A DNA stretch of 64,000 bases from Chaetorhynchus papuensis (lineage: Eukaryota > Chordata > Aves > Passeriformes > Rhipiduridae), in NCBI GenBank assembly GCA_013396525.1, contig VWYX01000121.1, positions 1,347,655 through 1,411,654 on the forward strand, written 5' to 3'. How positions within the stretch are numbered: position 1 is the stretch's first letter; each line of letters begins with the position of its first letter. A model generated the notes under the pieces. The model did no database searches. It was not told the origin of the DNA and saw nothing but the letters and a program-made list of their open reading frames with translations. Below are positions 25,320 to 38,134 of this stretch, one piece after another. The position numbers were made by a program, and so were the translations under genes.

Positions 25320-28300
25320 ATTTGGCAGTAAACAATCCCAAAAGTCCTGTGGTATTGAAAAGATTGAACAGATGTAATTAAGTAATTGGAGACAGTAAAC
25401 TTATCCTGTTGGACCTATGTGCTTTTTAAAATTTCTCTCTTTAAAGGATATTTTTGGAACTGAACAAAGTAGAAAAAAAAATGAACTGTATTTTTTTATT
25501 TCACCAAAGTGGAAGAAAGGGGTCTAGTTTAAATCAATTCTGTTACCTTTGTTTAGAAAGTATTTTTTAAAAGAAAATCTTTGACATAGAATCATAATTA
25601 ATATAACATGAAATTAAAGCTTTCCAATTTGGTGTTTGGCATTTCCTCTTAACTACTTCATATCTTCCACTTGGATTAGCATCAAAGAATCATCACAGAT
25701 GATGTTTGCCTGAGGTTCACCTGCATGATCACATCGAAATTTTTTCCTCACACCTGAGGGATTAACAGGAGTATAAATTAAGAGTTTTATCTACTTCAAC
25801 CATTAAGCACAAATATTCAACCTTAATATATCTTTTTACACTTATTTTGTGATGATCAATAGGAGATTCTTGTTTAATTTTGCTCTTTTTATACATTACT
25901 TTGGAAAAAAGATACTCCAATATTTCAAGATGACTAATTGCTGAGATTTTGCAAACTATGAGGCACCAAAATGTTCTGAAATGCCTGGCAAAGATATTTA
26001 CAATCAGACTTGTTTAACCCCTAATCAATCATCAAGTCCCATTTCTATGTAGGCTAGAAGAATCTTCAGGCTAACAAAAAGGTAACAGGAAACCAGATAG
26101 TCAGATACCTGGATAAAGTAAGCAGGAGGTATTATCCAGGCCTGAGTGATGTTCTGCAAAACAAGGAAGAGTAAATGCCAGTTCAGAATTCAGAAGGGCA
26201 GATGAGAAATAATGTTGCATGCTGCCTTCTCTTTCCCCTGTTAACAGCAGTACCTGGGGTGAAGAGTCCCTTGATAGCCATGGGCCTTGCAGGCCAAGTC
26301 CAGCCACAAGTGCACTGAGGTGAACCAGGTTCAAGGACTCCACCTAGTACACAAAGAAGTTATTTTCTGGCATGCAGGCACTGCTGGCTGATTGGAAGAG
26401 CCATAGGAGAGATAAATCAAAGCAAATATGGTTTTAAACCCCTTGTGCTATCAGTGCCTGCTGTGCTGGTAAGTCATTTTCGGTGTCCTTGTTTTTTCCT
26501 CTCCCATTTTGAACAGGTTAAGGAGCACATTCCCAGTACAGCTCATGAAGCTGCCTTCTACCTGCTCCTTCCTGAGCACCCCTTCTTATCACGTTTTACC
26601 ACAGCTCTGGGGGAAGCCACTAGCTTCTAATGGCAGTGGGTATTCTTGTTACCAATTAGTGAATAAGAAATTGAGCTCTGCTTGATTAAGATTTCTATAA
26701 ATCATCTGCATTAAGTCATGTGCTTAGAAATAATCTGCTCATCATCCTTCTCTTTCTCCTATTGTTTGTAACACTCACTTATTTCCTAGGATCCATGTAG
26801 GATGTTATCAGATGTCTATGGAATGGAAGTAAGCATGTCTATAAAGGGATGTTCTACAAAACTAGATGCTTCTCCGAGGTGTGGGAGTATACTGACATAA
26901 CCATGTGTGCATCTGAGCCTCCTCTCATTCCTTTCAGACACCTTATCATACACAACATGCTTCAAGTGCGAGAGTACTTCTGAATTTGTAGCTGAATATT
27001 AACCATTTCCCATTTATTCTCTCAGATAACCTGGTTGGGGATAAGGTGAGAAAAACAAATTGTGAAGACACTATACCACAGAGAAATCAGAAAGATTTAA
27101 AAAGTTGCCAGATTAAAATGGATAATTTTTTAAGAGGCCAATATCAGATACTTCAGGAAAAGCCACATCCAGTGTCCACAGAGATTGTTTCTCATGCTGC
27201 TGATAGTATTCTTTCCTGATCCACTGATATAAAAAGTTTCCTGTCCTTGTGTATATCTGGAAAATGAATTTTAGGATGAATCAGGAAATTCTAAAATACA
27301 AAAGAGGAAGTAATTTCTTCATATGAAAACATTAGGATTAACCTGTGTGGTGATGGTGTCAAAAAAAGTCATCTGTGAAAAGTCATCAATCATACCTTGA
27401 CTGATTATGTAAATTAATATATCTGCTCTGTTAGGGAAACCATTCCTTCATTTCCTTATCTTATTAATTTCTTTTCTTCCTTCAACTATATCCACTCCCC
27501 TAAAAAAGGGATCTAGTCAGGGTAGAGAGGGAAGGCAGGAAGAAAGAGAGGAAATTTCTAGTGGAAAGGTATGGCTGTGCAGGTTGGCAGGCAGATTAGG
27601 CAGGTGATGAATTATACTCAGGAATGTTTGCACACTGTGCCTCATTAATTGCTCTCCATGAAGCAGTGAACTAAAGAAGGAAAGGCTGATTTTATTTTGA
27701 TCTGAATTTCTCATGTGATCAAAGTTTAATTTCATCAGACCCTTTTGCTTGAATGGCTCAGCTTCCTATCATTCCATCAATGAATATTCTCAGTTTTTCC
27801 TGCTTTTTATGTATCTTATACATTTTGCTATTCAGCTTTTTGAATGATAGCAGTGCAAGTCGATGGATGCAAAAGGAAAGCAAAATGCATGCTTACTATC
27901 CTTGAATCACGTACTGCCTGCTAGGGTGCAAAACACTGCCCGTGTTATAAAATCAGAGCATATCAGAGTGAATTGTTAGAGGAGAACTTATCCAACCACA
28001 ACTCCCCTTCACTCAATTCAGGTCTTATGGAAGATCCTGTATAAACATTTGAAACCTGGACTCTGACACTCTGTTATTATTGAAAGCTTCAGCTGGGCAC
28101 GATGCAGAAGTCAGTGGTGGGCAACGTCTTTCTTCCAAGGTACAGCTGTGGCATGCTGTAGACAAATGTAGGGGTGTACAGGTACTTACATAACCTTTAA
28201 TTATAGTTTTTCCATGCCAGGACTAGACTTTTGCCGAATCCCTGTGCCACTAATGTCTATGCAGTCTCTGAGGGGCTCCCTACCAAAGGGACTCCCTATA

Positions 28301-30529
28301 GAGCCTCTGTGCCTCTGCAGTCAAGGCTTTAGGACTAAGCACGCCCACTGGCAGTAAGCTCCCTCCTCAAGGCATCTTTGTTGCTCTTCTTGTGGGCTGG
28401 AAGTGAGGATGAATAAAATATGGTTTCTGAGAAGTCTGGCAGGGGTACTGTGCATCTGCCCTTTCCAGCTGGGCATATTCATTTGCTCAAGTGAAGGGTC
28501 CTTTTTCTGTTATAGATCGTGCAACTTAAAGTGCACATTCAGTAGAAAGTCTTGGACAGTTGCAGTGCAGTCCACTTTGCTAATTAAACCAGAGTGGTGT
28601 TTAATTCATTTTGACAGCACGCTTCTTCCCCCTGTTATATTTGTAACAGCAGGAATTCTACTCGCTGGCTAACAGTGCCACAGAAACATGCAATTACAGA
28701 AATTGCCCATCAGTCTTTGTGTTCCTTGCCATGGCCAACACTGATAACACTGAAACTTATCTGACCAGATATAAACTGGGTGTGTGCCATGGAGGCTTTC
28801 CTGTTCCTCCAGGCAATTGCAGGCAGCATAATTTGAGCATCAAGCAGGGGACAGAAGCATAACTACCGATGTTCTTAATGTCTGCCAAATTCCTCAATCC
28901 TATTTAGAAATAATCACTGTTCTTTCTGATCCCTTGAGCTAATGCTTAGAGAAGACTCAACTAGTTACCTAACATAATAAAGTGAAAAAGAGAGTAGGTG
29001 TATGGTGTGAATCCATGGTGATGCACAGACTAGATGTTAGACAGGGTAAGAAGAAATTAGGTTTCCTTCCATCCATCTATCAGCTCTTAAAATGGTAACC
29101 AGAGAAAATACAGCTCGGTAGGAGAAACTGGAAGTACAACAGTGATATCCACTGAGACCCTTTAAAGAAAGATAGAAGCAATAACATCTGGAAAGAGGAA
29201 AATAAAAGAAGCATTGCTTTTTTGGCAAAAAGAGAAAAGCTGATAATTTTCTTCCATCTACATCTATACCTCCTGTGTCTGCTCATTCACCATCACAGCC
29301 TTAGGGTGCTTCTAGAACAATGGTCCATAAGAACATTCAGAATTCCAGAAAACTGTTTGAAACTGCTATCTTGGTTCAGTATGCACAGCATTTTAACCTG
29401 CAGCTGAAAATGCAACACAAGAATTCGTTAGGTGTCACTGACCTACTGTGAGACAGGAAAGGGTTGTCTTCTCTACTTCGCAAATAAACAATAAACAACA
29501 GCAATTATTAATGCTCAAGCATAAACCTACATCATTGTTAACAAAGACCAAGACAAAGTGCACCTTTCCTCTGTACAACTGTCTTTTTTTTTTTTTAATA
29601 CATTAACCAGATAAAAAAAGAATGAAGATTTCAAGCTAATAAAATACCAGGAATTATTCATGTAAGCTATCCACAGCCTCATAAGAGGAGTTTCTCTAAC
29701 ACTAAATGAAGACAGAATGAGCTGCCTACTAAAGGAGACATCTTTTCTCTCTCTTTTTGTCCCTCTCTCCCTCAGCTTGGCCAACTGCACATGGCTCTTA
29801 GGCAGTTTTGAGAAGACACCCATGTAAGAACAACGTTAAATGCTTGAGTTTGTGCAAAAGCTGAGGCCAGAGGGCAATGCTGACCTGGTAGTAGGAAGGA
29901 GGCTGCAGACTCCAATTCCAGCCTTTCATTTCTCTTTCTCTTCTCAAGGTGAAACAATGAGATCCTTGGTCAAAATACCCTTCTTCTTCCCAGGAGTAGC
30001 CCTCATGCTCCTCTTCTCTTTGGATCTCTTGTGCATGCAGTGGGTACTTTATGACTCTTGTTCCTTCAAATACACTCCTATACCCAGCTCCTATTAACAG
30101 GAGAACCAATTACCCTGGAGTGATTTCAGAAATTATGCTAAAATTGGCAGAGAAATGCCCTTCAGGGTGTTTTTAGTTATTATTAGACTTTTCATTTCAA
30201 TTTTAAACATTTTTTCAAAGTATATGAGTTCCTGACAACACAAGAGTTAAGCACACAAATACCTTTAAATCTGTTGTTCCTAATCCATGCTGAATATGCA
30301 TTACCACCTTAGGTGAAACCAGACACTTGAAGGTTTAATGTTTGATCTAAGTCCTCAGCTGAAATATATCAAAGCCGGTCAGGTGCCTGATCCTTTCTTT
30401 TTTTTTTCCCCCAAGAAAAGTATTTCCACATTTGAACATAATTATTTTAAACTGTTTTCTCTAATGAAAGAGTTGGATTGACACATATTTCACAAGCTAT
30501 TTCACCTTCTTCGGCTTATTCTTTTTCTA
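25320..30529. other. unique noncoding DNA
   Basis: AT-rich. The 89-codon frame at 28403-28672 and the 85-103-codon frames near 29.8-30.1 kb match nothing known. A strong 3' acceptor-like site is at 29775. No repeat family recognised. Confidence 0.55.
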
Positions 30530-30686
30530 TGTGTTTGTTTTTTTTAGCAAGCAAAGAGAGCTGGGACAAGGCGGCCGACGTAAAAGCACAACCTTTTGTT
30601 GTTTTATTATACTTGCCCGGTACCCTGGAACTTTATTTCCATGACAGCCTTCTTGAATGGCATATTTGCTATTTTCAGTTTACTCT

Positions 30687-30732
30687 GCGTGTGTTTGCGT
30701 ATGTGTGTGTGAGTGTGCGTGTGTGGGCGTGC
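30687..30732. repeat. imperfect (GT)n with CpG-containing units
   Basis: GT-rich tract with GCGT and GTGA interruptions. It lies within the CpG-retaining block at 30530-31400. Confidence 0.8.
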
Positions 30733-30891
30733 CTGCAGAACAATTCCCATTGATGAAAAAGGCCAGGAGAAGGTTTTCAGGAGACGTTATGAAATACTTA
30801 GAAGGAAGTAGTGCCAGTAGCTGCCAGAACAAATAAATTATTAATGTTTACAGCTCAAAAGTTTTTAGGAGCCCGGCTGTTCAGGGTAGCT

Positions 30892-30934
30892 ATGTGCACG
30901 TGTAGGTGTGTGTACGTGTGTGTGTGTGTGTGTG
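30892..30934. repeat. (GT)n microsatellite
   Basis: Uninterrupted GT run of about nine units at the right end, preceded by units with A and C interruptions. Confidence 0.9.
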
Positions 30935-31856
30935 CAAATATAAAGGTTAATGACTCACGCTGTGTTTAGTCAATGAATGAGTAAAAGTGCCCAGGCTGCA
31001 AGCATCAACTGGCAGACATGCCTGAGAATATCCACCCCAGTAATCATCACCCAGAACCCATAAACAGTGACATTTCACTTGCTTGGGACTTTCTGGCAGC
31101 CCTGCTATCGTCACTGCCGTTTATTGGGCCATTTATTTGTTGTAAAGGAAATATTGCTTTTTCTATTGTAAAAGTATGGTGCATGTTTACAGGTGAATAG
31201 TAGTACTTTAGATAGCTGACTTTGTTTTATGCCGGGAGAAGCCGAGTATCTGGTTCGAAATGGTAGAAGTTTGGTGTTCACAGAAATCACTTTCATTTAA
31301 GGAAATGATTGCACAACTAGCCAACACCCAGTTTGGCATAAGAGCTCATTGTCTCTTCATGTCTGAATAACTGACAGAAAAATTTCGTATGGAAATATTC
31401 CTCCATTACCCACACAAGTAGACCTACAGTTAAAAACTAAAGTAAATTTTTAAAAAATGAAGAAGCTGTATCTGAGCACAAAAAGAGAGTTCTGATATTT
31501 TCAATGACTCACATATTTGCAATAAGGAAAAGAAATGGCATTTGACTGATTTTCACTCCTTACCCAGGAGTAAGACCTTTTGCTCTATTGTCTGTTTAAG
31601 TGGATTTGCATTAAGACCTCAAGCTCCACAAGCAGTGAATGCTCTGAAATAAATGATGTGTCTTTCTAGTTGAGAGCTGAGGCTTTCCTATCTGTATGGG
31701 ATCCTAAAACATTCACTGACCCTATTATATGAAGCCATGCAGAAACTCCTTCTAAAACATACAGGAGTTTATTCTCCCTGAATAAGTGAATGAGTATTTT
31801 TTTCTCTGTGGAGGGAAAAGTGTTCAAATATTTCCAGACAAAGGATAAAATTGAAC

Positions 31857-31898
31857 CTTTCAGACATCCAAGATTCACACACCTTGGATGTCTGAAAG
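31857..31898. repeat. perfect 16-bp hairpin, 10-nt loop
   Basis: The arm at 31857-31872 ('ctttcagacatccaag') is exactly complementary to the arm at 31883-31898, around the loop 'attcacacac'. Pairing stops abruptly outside the arms. The stem is short for a microRNA precursor, which usually needs about 22 or more paired bases, and no run of T follows it. It may be a small fold-back duplication. Confidence 0.9.
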
Positions 31899-32394
31899 AG
31901 TAATAATAGATTTTTTCCATGCCATTTTTCCATTCAATGCATCCATCCATCTTTTCTTTGCCATTACCTTATTGCTCTTTCTAATTATCTTACTTGGAAA
32001 TAAATAAAAGTTTCATTTGTTTTAAGGATTTTTTTTGTTTGATGGATTATTTCAGCAAGAAAATTGGGATACTTTCATGTGTTAATGTCACAGCAATCCC
32101 CAGCTTTTTTCTTTCAAAATCTGGGTTGCACCTGTTCTATTTTCCTTATTTAAAACTGTAGCAATAGGAAAATAGTGCTCATTAATAGACAGAACATGTA
32201 GCCCCTGACTGTGCACAGAAAATACTTGAGCAAATAGTACACCTTCCAGATGTGGCCTGCAGAGCACGAACAGAAAGGATTCACCCCCTAAGCTCTGATG
32301 TCCCAACTTACAGAAAGAGCAAAAGCCACACTAGGAAAATTTCAGCAATTCTTTGGTGCTTTGTATCAAAAGAATTTTTAGAATTTTAATATTT

Positions 32395-32427
32395 TTATAT
32401 ATATATATATATATATACATATATATG
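32395..32427. repeat. (TA)n microsatellite
   Basis: About 16 TA units with one C interruption near 32418. Confidence 0.95.
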
Positions 32428-33052
32428 ATTTTTAGCAGTCAGCAAATTCCAGTTAAGTTTATCTTTCTTGCTCCTCTGTCACTTTGCCAAATTTAATCAG
32501 AGATTAAAGCTGAGCCTCGCTCACCCCTGGCATGAAAGGTTCTGCATAAGGAATTGGGAGAACTGCAGATTGTGCTCCGCAAACTCAGCCACATGTATCC
32601 TTGAGCCTGGAAAACCAAGGGAAGCACAGACAGAAGATCTGCATCTGAGAAGGCCTCCTAGCACTGCAGGCACAGATATTGAGTGCACCCCGCTGCTGTA
32701 GGGGTGGTTGGTATCCAGAATTTGTGTCCACTTGCAACATCCTGGTTTGCCTGGTTTGCACGGGGATTAGGTATGGCTGCACCTGAAAAGGTTGGAATTT
32801 AGAGGACGGTGTGTTCCTATCAAATTACATGAGGGCTTGCAGCTCCAAAACTTGGCTGATTCGGCTTCTGAAGTTCTAGTTAGCCAAGTTTTGTGCTGCT
32901 TCTAATGCACACAGCATCCAGAAGCTCACCTTCTCATGTCTTCATTTTAGCACTCTCAAGAGGGAGATCAGCAAGCAGAGCATCAGTGAAGATGAAATCT
33001 TCCTTTGTTAGCTCCCCTGCAGAAAGACAAAATTCAACTTGAGCTTGCATTT

Positions 33053-33372
33053 GTGTGTTTGCAGAGATGAGGGAACAGTCACCACTGCTGAGACAACGAA
33101 GACACACTTTGCCAAAATCTGGGGTGGATGAGGGCAGAGGTTTATTGAGAGCTAGAGAACAATGCTGTGGGACAGAATCCCAACATGATATGGAGGGTAC
33201 ATGGCATCCATCTTCCCACACAGAACTGCCCTGACAGGTCAGAGCTGAACAGGAGTACTGTTACACAAGTGTTAAAAACCTGCACAATGCAATACCAAAC
33301 ATGCCCCACATGAATGCACCAGGTGAAACCTGCTGGGCCTGTGCTCATGGAGGCCTCCCATTATGTGACAAT
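33053..33372 (-). mobile_element. candidate solo LTR, antisense
   Basis: About 320 bp begin with 'tgtgtttg' and end with 'tgtgaca' on the plus strand, giving TG...CA ends on either strand. On the minus strand there is 'ctctcaataaacctctgccc' (complement of about 33131-33150), a polyadenylation signal about 250 bp into the element. It is followed by 'ttgtctcagcag', as in the R/U5 of avian endogenous retroviruses. Length and architecture fit a short ERVL-like LTR. No convincing target-site duplication is visible, so the ends are approximate. No internal viral reading frames flank it. Unique sequence with a chance signal remains possible. Confidence 0.45.
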
Positions 33373-34494
33373 ACCCTTGGAAAGAGGGAGGTGCCTTACA
33401 CCCTGTAGGGTCATAAATACCATGCTTTGTCAAGTACAACTTCAAAAAACACCGTGGAAATTCCTTCAGTATTCCTAAGTATGCAGATTGGGGGTGTTCA
33501 GGGGATTAGAAAGTCTACACAGCCCACACACTAAATGTATTTGTAAAGTAGTGCCTAGAAAAATCATGGGACACCTCAGGTTTCCACAGAAATACAGCTA
33601 TGTCTTCAACTTGCTTTGTGTTCCAGTAACAGATATCTTTTGCATGGCTGTTAGCAAAAGCAAATTTAGGTTATAATAAACACACCTCCACCAACATTTG
33701 ACCACCCCCAGAAAACTGGTGTCATGAGCTATATATGCTTGTTGATCCATAATTTCTTGACTCTCAGCAGCTGCTTGCCCTCCTCCCACCCTTTCCTCTC
33801 ACTTGAAAGGTATCATTTGTGTGGGGCAGACTTTTTCTATCCCTGGTGCTGAGCTCTGTCTTGGCAACAGGGACTCATTGAATCATGTCAGTTCTGCTGC
33901 CAGCTGTACTCTTTCTCCATGTAGAGCCCTCTCACCAAATGGCCATGAACTCACACACCTTGCCAGTTTTCCTTAATTCTTATTTAGCCAGCCACAAAGC
34001 AAAAGCAATCCAAAAAATAATTCGTCACCATGGTCCCTGAAGCACATAAAAATTAAAATGTCCACTGAAATGTATCTCTAATAGAAACACAAGAAGCTTG
34101 CCAGGAGGAGTTCGTGTTCTTCTCACAAATAACAGTTAACATTCATAAATGAGATCTAACACTGTTCTGTGACTAGGTTTGGGGGTAGCAGTTCGGAGGT
34201 ATATGAGAAAAGAAGGGTAGAAATGACACAAAGCACTAAAATCAGTTTCTGCACCTGTTAATATGGTGGCAGTAAGTGCCACATCTTTCTTTCAAAAATA
34301 TCATAGGGGATGTTCATGAGATCAAAACCAGAGAAATCAGTTCTTCATTAACTAGTAAATTAACTGGACCAGTAGACAGAATTATAAAATACTGTCATGA
34401 ATGTAATAGGGGAAAATAAGTGCTGTCTTTGGAAAGAAAATGTCTATTTCTGAAAGTCTCAGGATAACAGCAGATTCCAAGGGATGGGACTGAC

Positions 34495-34513
34495 AAAAAA
34501 AAAAAAAAAAAAA
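34495..34513. repeat. poly(A), 19 A
   Basis: Uninterrupted A tract. I looked upstream for a retrocopy that could own this tail and recognised none. Confidence 0.95.
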
Positions 34514-34719
34514 CCAAAACAGAATTGCACCTTGTATGAAAATTTGATGTTCGAGCAGTTTGGATATTCTCATCTTTTTTGTTGAAATGCCAGGAGGTCT
34601 TGGTAGACAGGAAATCCAAGTATAGATCCATGGATTTCAGCACACAGAACAGAGTCTTGAGTCTAAGCACTCTTCATCCTGGGCAACAGACCCAACTCTA
34701 CAGCACTGGCAACCTTCCT

Positions 34720-34755
34720 CCCTCCCTGCCTCCCTGCTTCCCCTCATTCCCTCCC
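34720..34755 (-). other. G-quadruplex motif (minus strand)
   Basis: Six C tracts of three or four bases on the plus strand lie at 34720, 34724, 34732, 34740, 34749 and 34753. Their loops are 1, 5, 5, 5 and 1 bases. The minus strand thus meets the usual G3+N1-7 quadruplex rule with spare tracts. Formation in cells is inferred. Confidence 0.8.
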
Positions 34756-35957
34756 TCTCTTGTTCTTACATGCAGACATGGAAAAATACACTTATTTTTG
34801 TCACAATTTCATGTGAACTTAATACAGACAGAAAGGTTACCGCTGAATGTTTCTCTAGAAGGGTGGAACATTTGAAATAGAAGTTATATTTCATTGCAAA
34901 AATGTTTGTTGAAAAATTCCAAACCATTCTTAATAGATAAGCACACAGTCCTGAGACCCAAAGTGTTTTTGTTAAAGCCTGTCACAGGATTTTTATAATT
35001 GTAGCTATGTATGACAAATAATGTTATCTATTTTGGATTAAACAGAGCTTCTAGGGACTGCTAGAAACAAACATCTCTGTCAGCATACAGGAAAAACATG
35101 TTTTTTCACCATCTGAACTGTAATGAAAATCTCTGCTCGTAATGCAACATCAGTAGTAAAAATCAAACAATGCTAAGATGGACAAGAAGATGGAGGAGAA
35201 TATGGTTATGTAAACTGAGAGTTATGCCAAATGATGGTAGTCACATCTAAGAACACAAAGCAAAGCAAAACAAAACCTAAACTCATTCGTGCCGATGAGC
35301 TAAAATCATGAGGATTGTGTAGAAACCTCTGCACCATGAGAGCGTGAGATAGTTCATGCTAGCAAGGAGAGAAGTAAGGGAGACTGAGTGACAGGGACAA
35401 AATATTGGAAATCTAAACAGAGGGAATGTAAATTGGGAGACTCCTTTTATGGGTCTCAGAAGAGAAGAGAAAAGGGATGGCATGTGAAATTGGGAAACAA
35501 CACGTTTAACCATGATTTAAAGGAAACGCTCTTTATGAACTGTATAATTATCTATTAGGACTGCTTGCTAAAAGATAATTGAAGCAAAGGGCTTAGCAGG
35601 ATTTTAAAAAATTATTAGATACAGATAATAGGAACATTCATAGTTAATTAGACAGGATAAGTAATGTACAGGATATACTTGTGGTTTGCAAGATCATAAG
35701 AGAATGACCAGTTAGTGGAGATTAGGCTGATATTTAGCCTCACAGAGAGATTATTCTGCACCTGCTCATTCTGGGGTTTTGTTCACCTTTTTCTGAAACA
35801 ATTTCTGTCAGACTCAGGAGGACAAACCATTCTGTGGACCAATGCTATATTGGCAAATGGCAATTACCACATCAAAAATACAGTAAGGTTAGATCTCGGA
35901 GGTCTGTGAGAGGCTGAAACCAGCACAAAACCAGTATTTTGCTCTGCTCTTCAGAAA

Positions 35958-36290
35958 ATGTGACAAGTTGTTGAGGCTTTCATGACCATGGAAGCCTTTT
36001 GCTCTGTACTGGACTTGGGCAAAATGGGCTGATGACTTCCCAAAAAAGCCTGGAAGGATCTGCATGGGCTGCTGTGTCTAAGCAGGGTTTTTCAAAGAAA
36101 ACAACCCGATACTGAGCCCGATGAGCTCTAGGACGGAGCCCAACGAAGACTGACGGATGTACCCTCTGGCAGCAGAGGCAATAAAAGCTCAAGGGACACC
36201 TGCAGTTCCCTGAGTGTCTCATGGTACCTCGGGGTCTTGGTTCCCTGGGCTCCTTTCCAGCCCTTGGTGTCTTCTCTGTGAAAGCAATGA
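35958..36290 (+). mobile_element. candidate solo LTR, sense
   Basis: The block has 'gcagaggcaataaaagctca' at about 36172, then 'ttccctgagtgtctcatgg' about 30 bp later. That is the order of polyadenylation signal and GTGTCTC-like U5 start in many avian retroviral LTRs. The 100 bp upstream keep several CpGs ('aacccgatactgagcccgat', 'taggacggagcccaacgaag'), unlike the CpG-poor surroundings. This may mark a younger insertion. The left end near 35958 and the right end near 36290 are guesses. No viral genes are adjacent. The 107-codon minus-strand frame across it looks incidental. Confidence 0.35.
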
Positions 36291-38120
36291 AGAGGAAGAA
36301 CAATGCTTTCTTTCTTTCATCTCACAGCAGAACTGAGAACTGGATGTAGTCCCTGGAACTGGGGGTTGGGAAGAAATCACTGATCTGATAACAGACGGTC
36401 TCAGAGCTGAACTGGTCCATTTTAAAAGGATTAGAAAGTTACCACCCTCAGCCCAATCCACAGTGAGGTATGAATTTCTCTACTTCCGTGTCACAAGGTT
36501 CTTTTACCTTTTCAGGGAAATATACCCTTAGAGAAAAGTCTTTCTATTCATTTGCCACAGTTGTACAGTATTTACAGCAATTTGCCATTCAGAAAGTATT
36601 GCTATGATCACAGAATTGACAAACTAACCTACTCTCAGTAATGGTGGGATGCTGATCAGTTGAGTGTTACAGAAGAATTTTAGTCTTTTTACAAAGGCTG
36701 GGAAATTATTTTTAAAGTGTAGTGAAAATAAAAAAGAAAAAAAGTAACATTACTATACTTGCTAAGCCTAACTGCACCCAGAATTGTGAAGTAGACTATA
36801 ATAAACATATAAAAAGACTGTATGCCCTTTGTGGGTGGTTCTCTGGGTCTTACTGAAGGATGAGATAAAGTTAGATATAGTCCTCTGCTGGCTGTTTTAC
36901 CAGCAGTCTGGCCACCCATCATTTTAGTATTGTTCTTAGAAGATTATGTAGGATTTGAAAAATTCGGTCTCCAGTATTTGAGAAGCTCTGTTCACTTAAT
37001 ATTTCATCATTCTTCTACAGCCAGGCCTAGAGGCAGTAACAACGTACACTGTCTTCTTCAATTCTCTGAAGAAGAGATTTTTCTATTCCTAAACACTTTT
37101 GTTAACTAAGATTTTAAATAAAACCTTTTATCTTAAAAATTACAGTGTAAAAGTAATGTTGAAAGCATACGCTTGACCTTAAAAAGACTTACATTCTTAC
37201 AATAACTTTAAAAAGTGTATTTTCTTGGCTTATATATAATAGACAAATAAATTATTTTGAACCCTAATGTCAATGTAATATAATTCTCAGTTGTTGGAAT
37301 AATTGGACAAAATATTATAAATAACCTTTGAAAATTAAAATGTGGATACATAGATAGGATATGTGTGGTTTAATCACACATAAAACGTAAAATGACTTAC
37401 TTAAATTGTTTCTTCACAAAGTGCAATCTGACTGATACATGCATAGCCTATGAAACCAGTCATACACAGAGCATAACACAGATGTTTCTAGACAGATCAA
37501 AGCTTAAAATCTGTAAGAAAAATATGACATCTTTAAATTATTGAAAAGTAACTTTGATGTTTCTCTGCACATTTCCATAATAATATATTTTTAAAACTCA
37601 ATTTTTCTTGATTGGGTATTTCTGCTACTTTCTTAAGAGCATTTGAAATTCTGAAACGTGTATGAAAATTCATGGACCTTTTGAGGAATCTGTACTTTTC
37701 CACCTGAAAACCAATATGCCATATTATAAAAATAATATCAGAGTTTTATTTTTTCTTGCTTGCATATTTTCAGTGATTTTTGTGATGTTTGTTCTCTGTT
37801 TATATGTTTCAAGTAAGCAACATGCTTTGCAACTGGCAGAGATCTCAATACCAGCTCTGTGCAACGTGATACAGAGATTCTTTTATGATTCAATTACAAA
37901 TGATGTGGCTGAGTAATGTCAGACGCCCTCATTTTTAGTTAGAAGTAACTGAAATAAAGCCAAATTTAAAGACATACCTGTCATTGGAGGTGGTGCTTTC
38001 TGATGAAACAGCAGCTGGAATACATCTCTACAGGAAGTTGTTAAAAGATACGTAAGTCTACAACCCCAATATCTTTTGAGAAACAGTTTTTTACAAACTA
38101 AGGTACTTGCTATGAGAAGA

Positions 38121-38134
38121 TTTTTTTTTTTTTT
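38121..38134. repeat. poly(T), 14 T
   Basis: T tract flanked by 'gaaga' and 'gcggttc'. Confidence 0.95.

Larger units (their letters stand above)
30530..31400. promoter_or_regulatory. candidate regulatory block with retained CpGs
   Basis: Compared with neighbours, this block keeps many CpGs (near 30570, 30619, 30959, 31118, 31231-31245, 31255, 31386). It is also compositionally mixed apart from two GT tracts. It contains 'tatttgt' at 31134-31140, which fits the forkhead core RYAAAYA on the minus strand, and AT-rich homeodomain-like cores. CpG retention in a CpG-poor desert may reflect low germline methylation or sequence constraint. No promoter elements or frames are evident. Enhancer function is an inference. 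Confidence 0.25.
31401..33052. other. unique noncoding DNA with hairpin and (TA)n
   Basis: Apart from the 31857 hairpin and the (TA)n run at 32395, nothing was recognised. Short frames on both strands lack domains. Confidence 0.6.
33373..35957. other. unique noncoding DNA
   Basis: AT-rich with a poly(A) at 34495 and the C-tract block at 34720. No element or exon recognised. Confidence 0.6.

Noticed and set aside
31225..31270. tRNA B-box-like 'ggttcgaaatgg'.
   Set aside because: No A box, acceptor stem or anticodon arm can be formed from the upstream 60 bases.
34495..34513. Poly(A) tail of a processed pseudogene.
   Set aside because: The 300 bases upstream show no frame or homology to a known mRNA and no flanking duplication.
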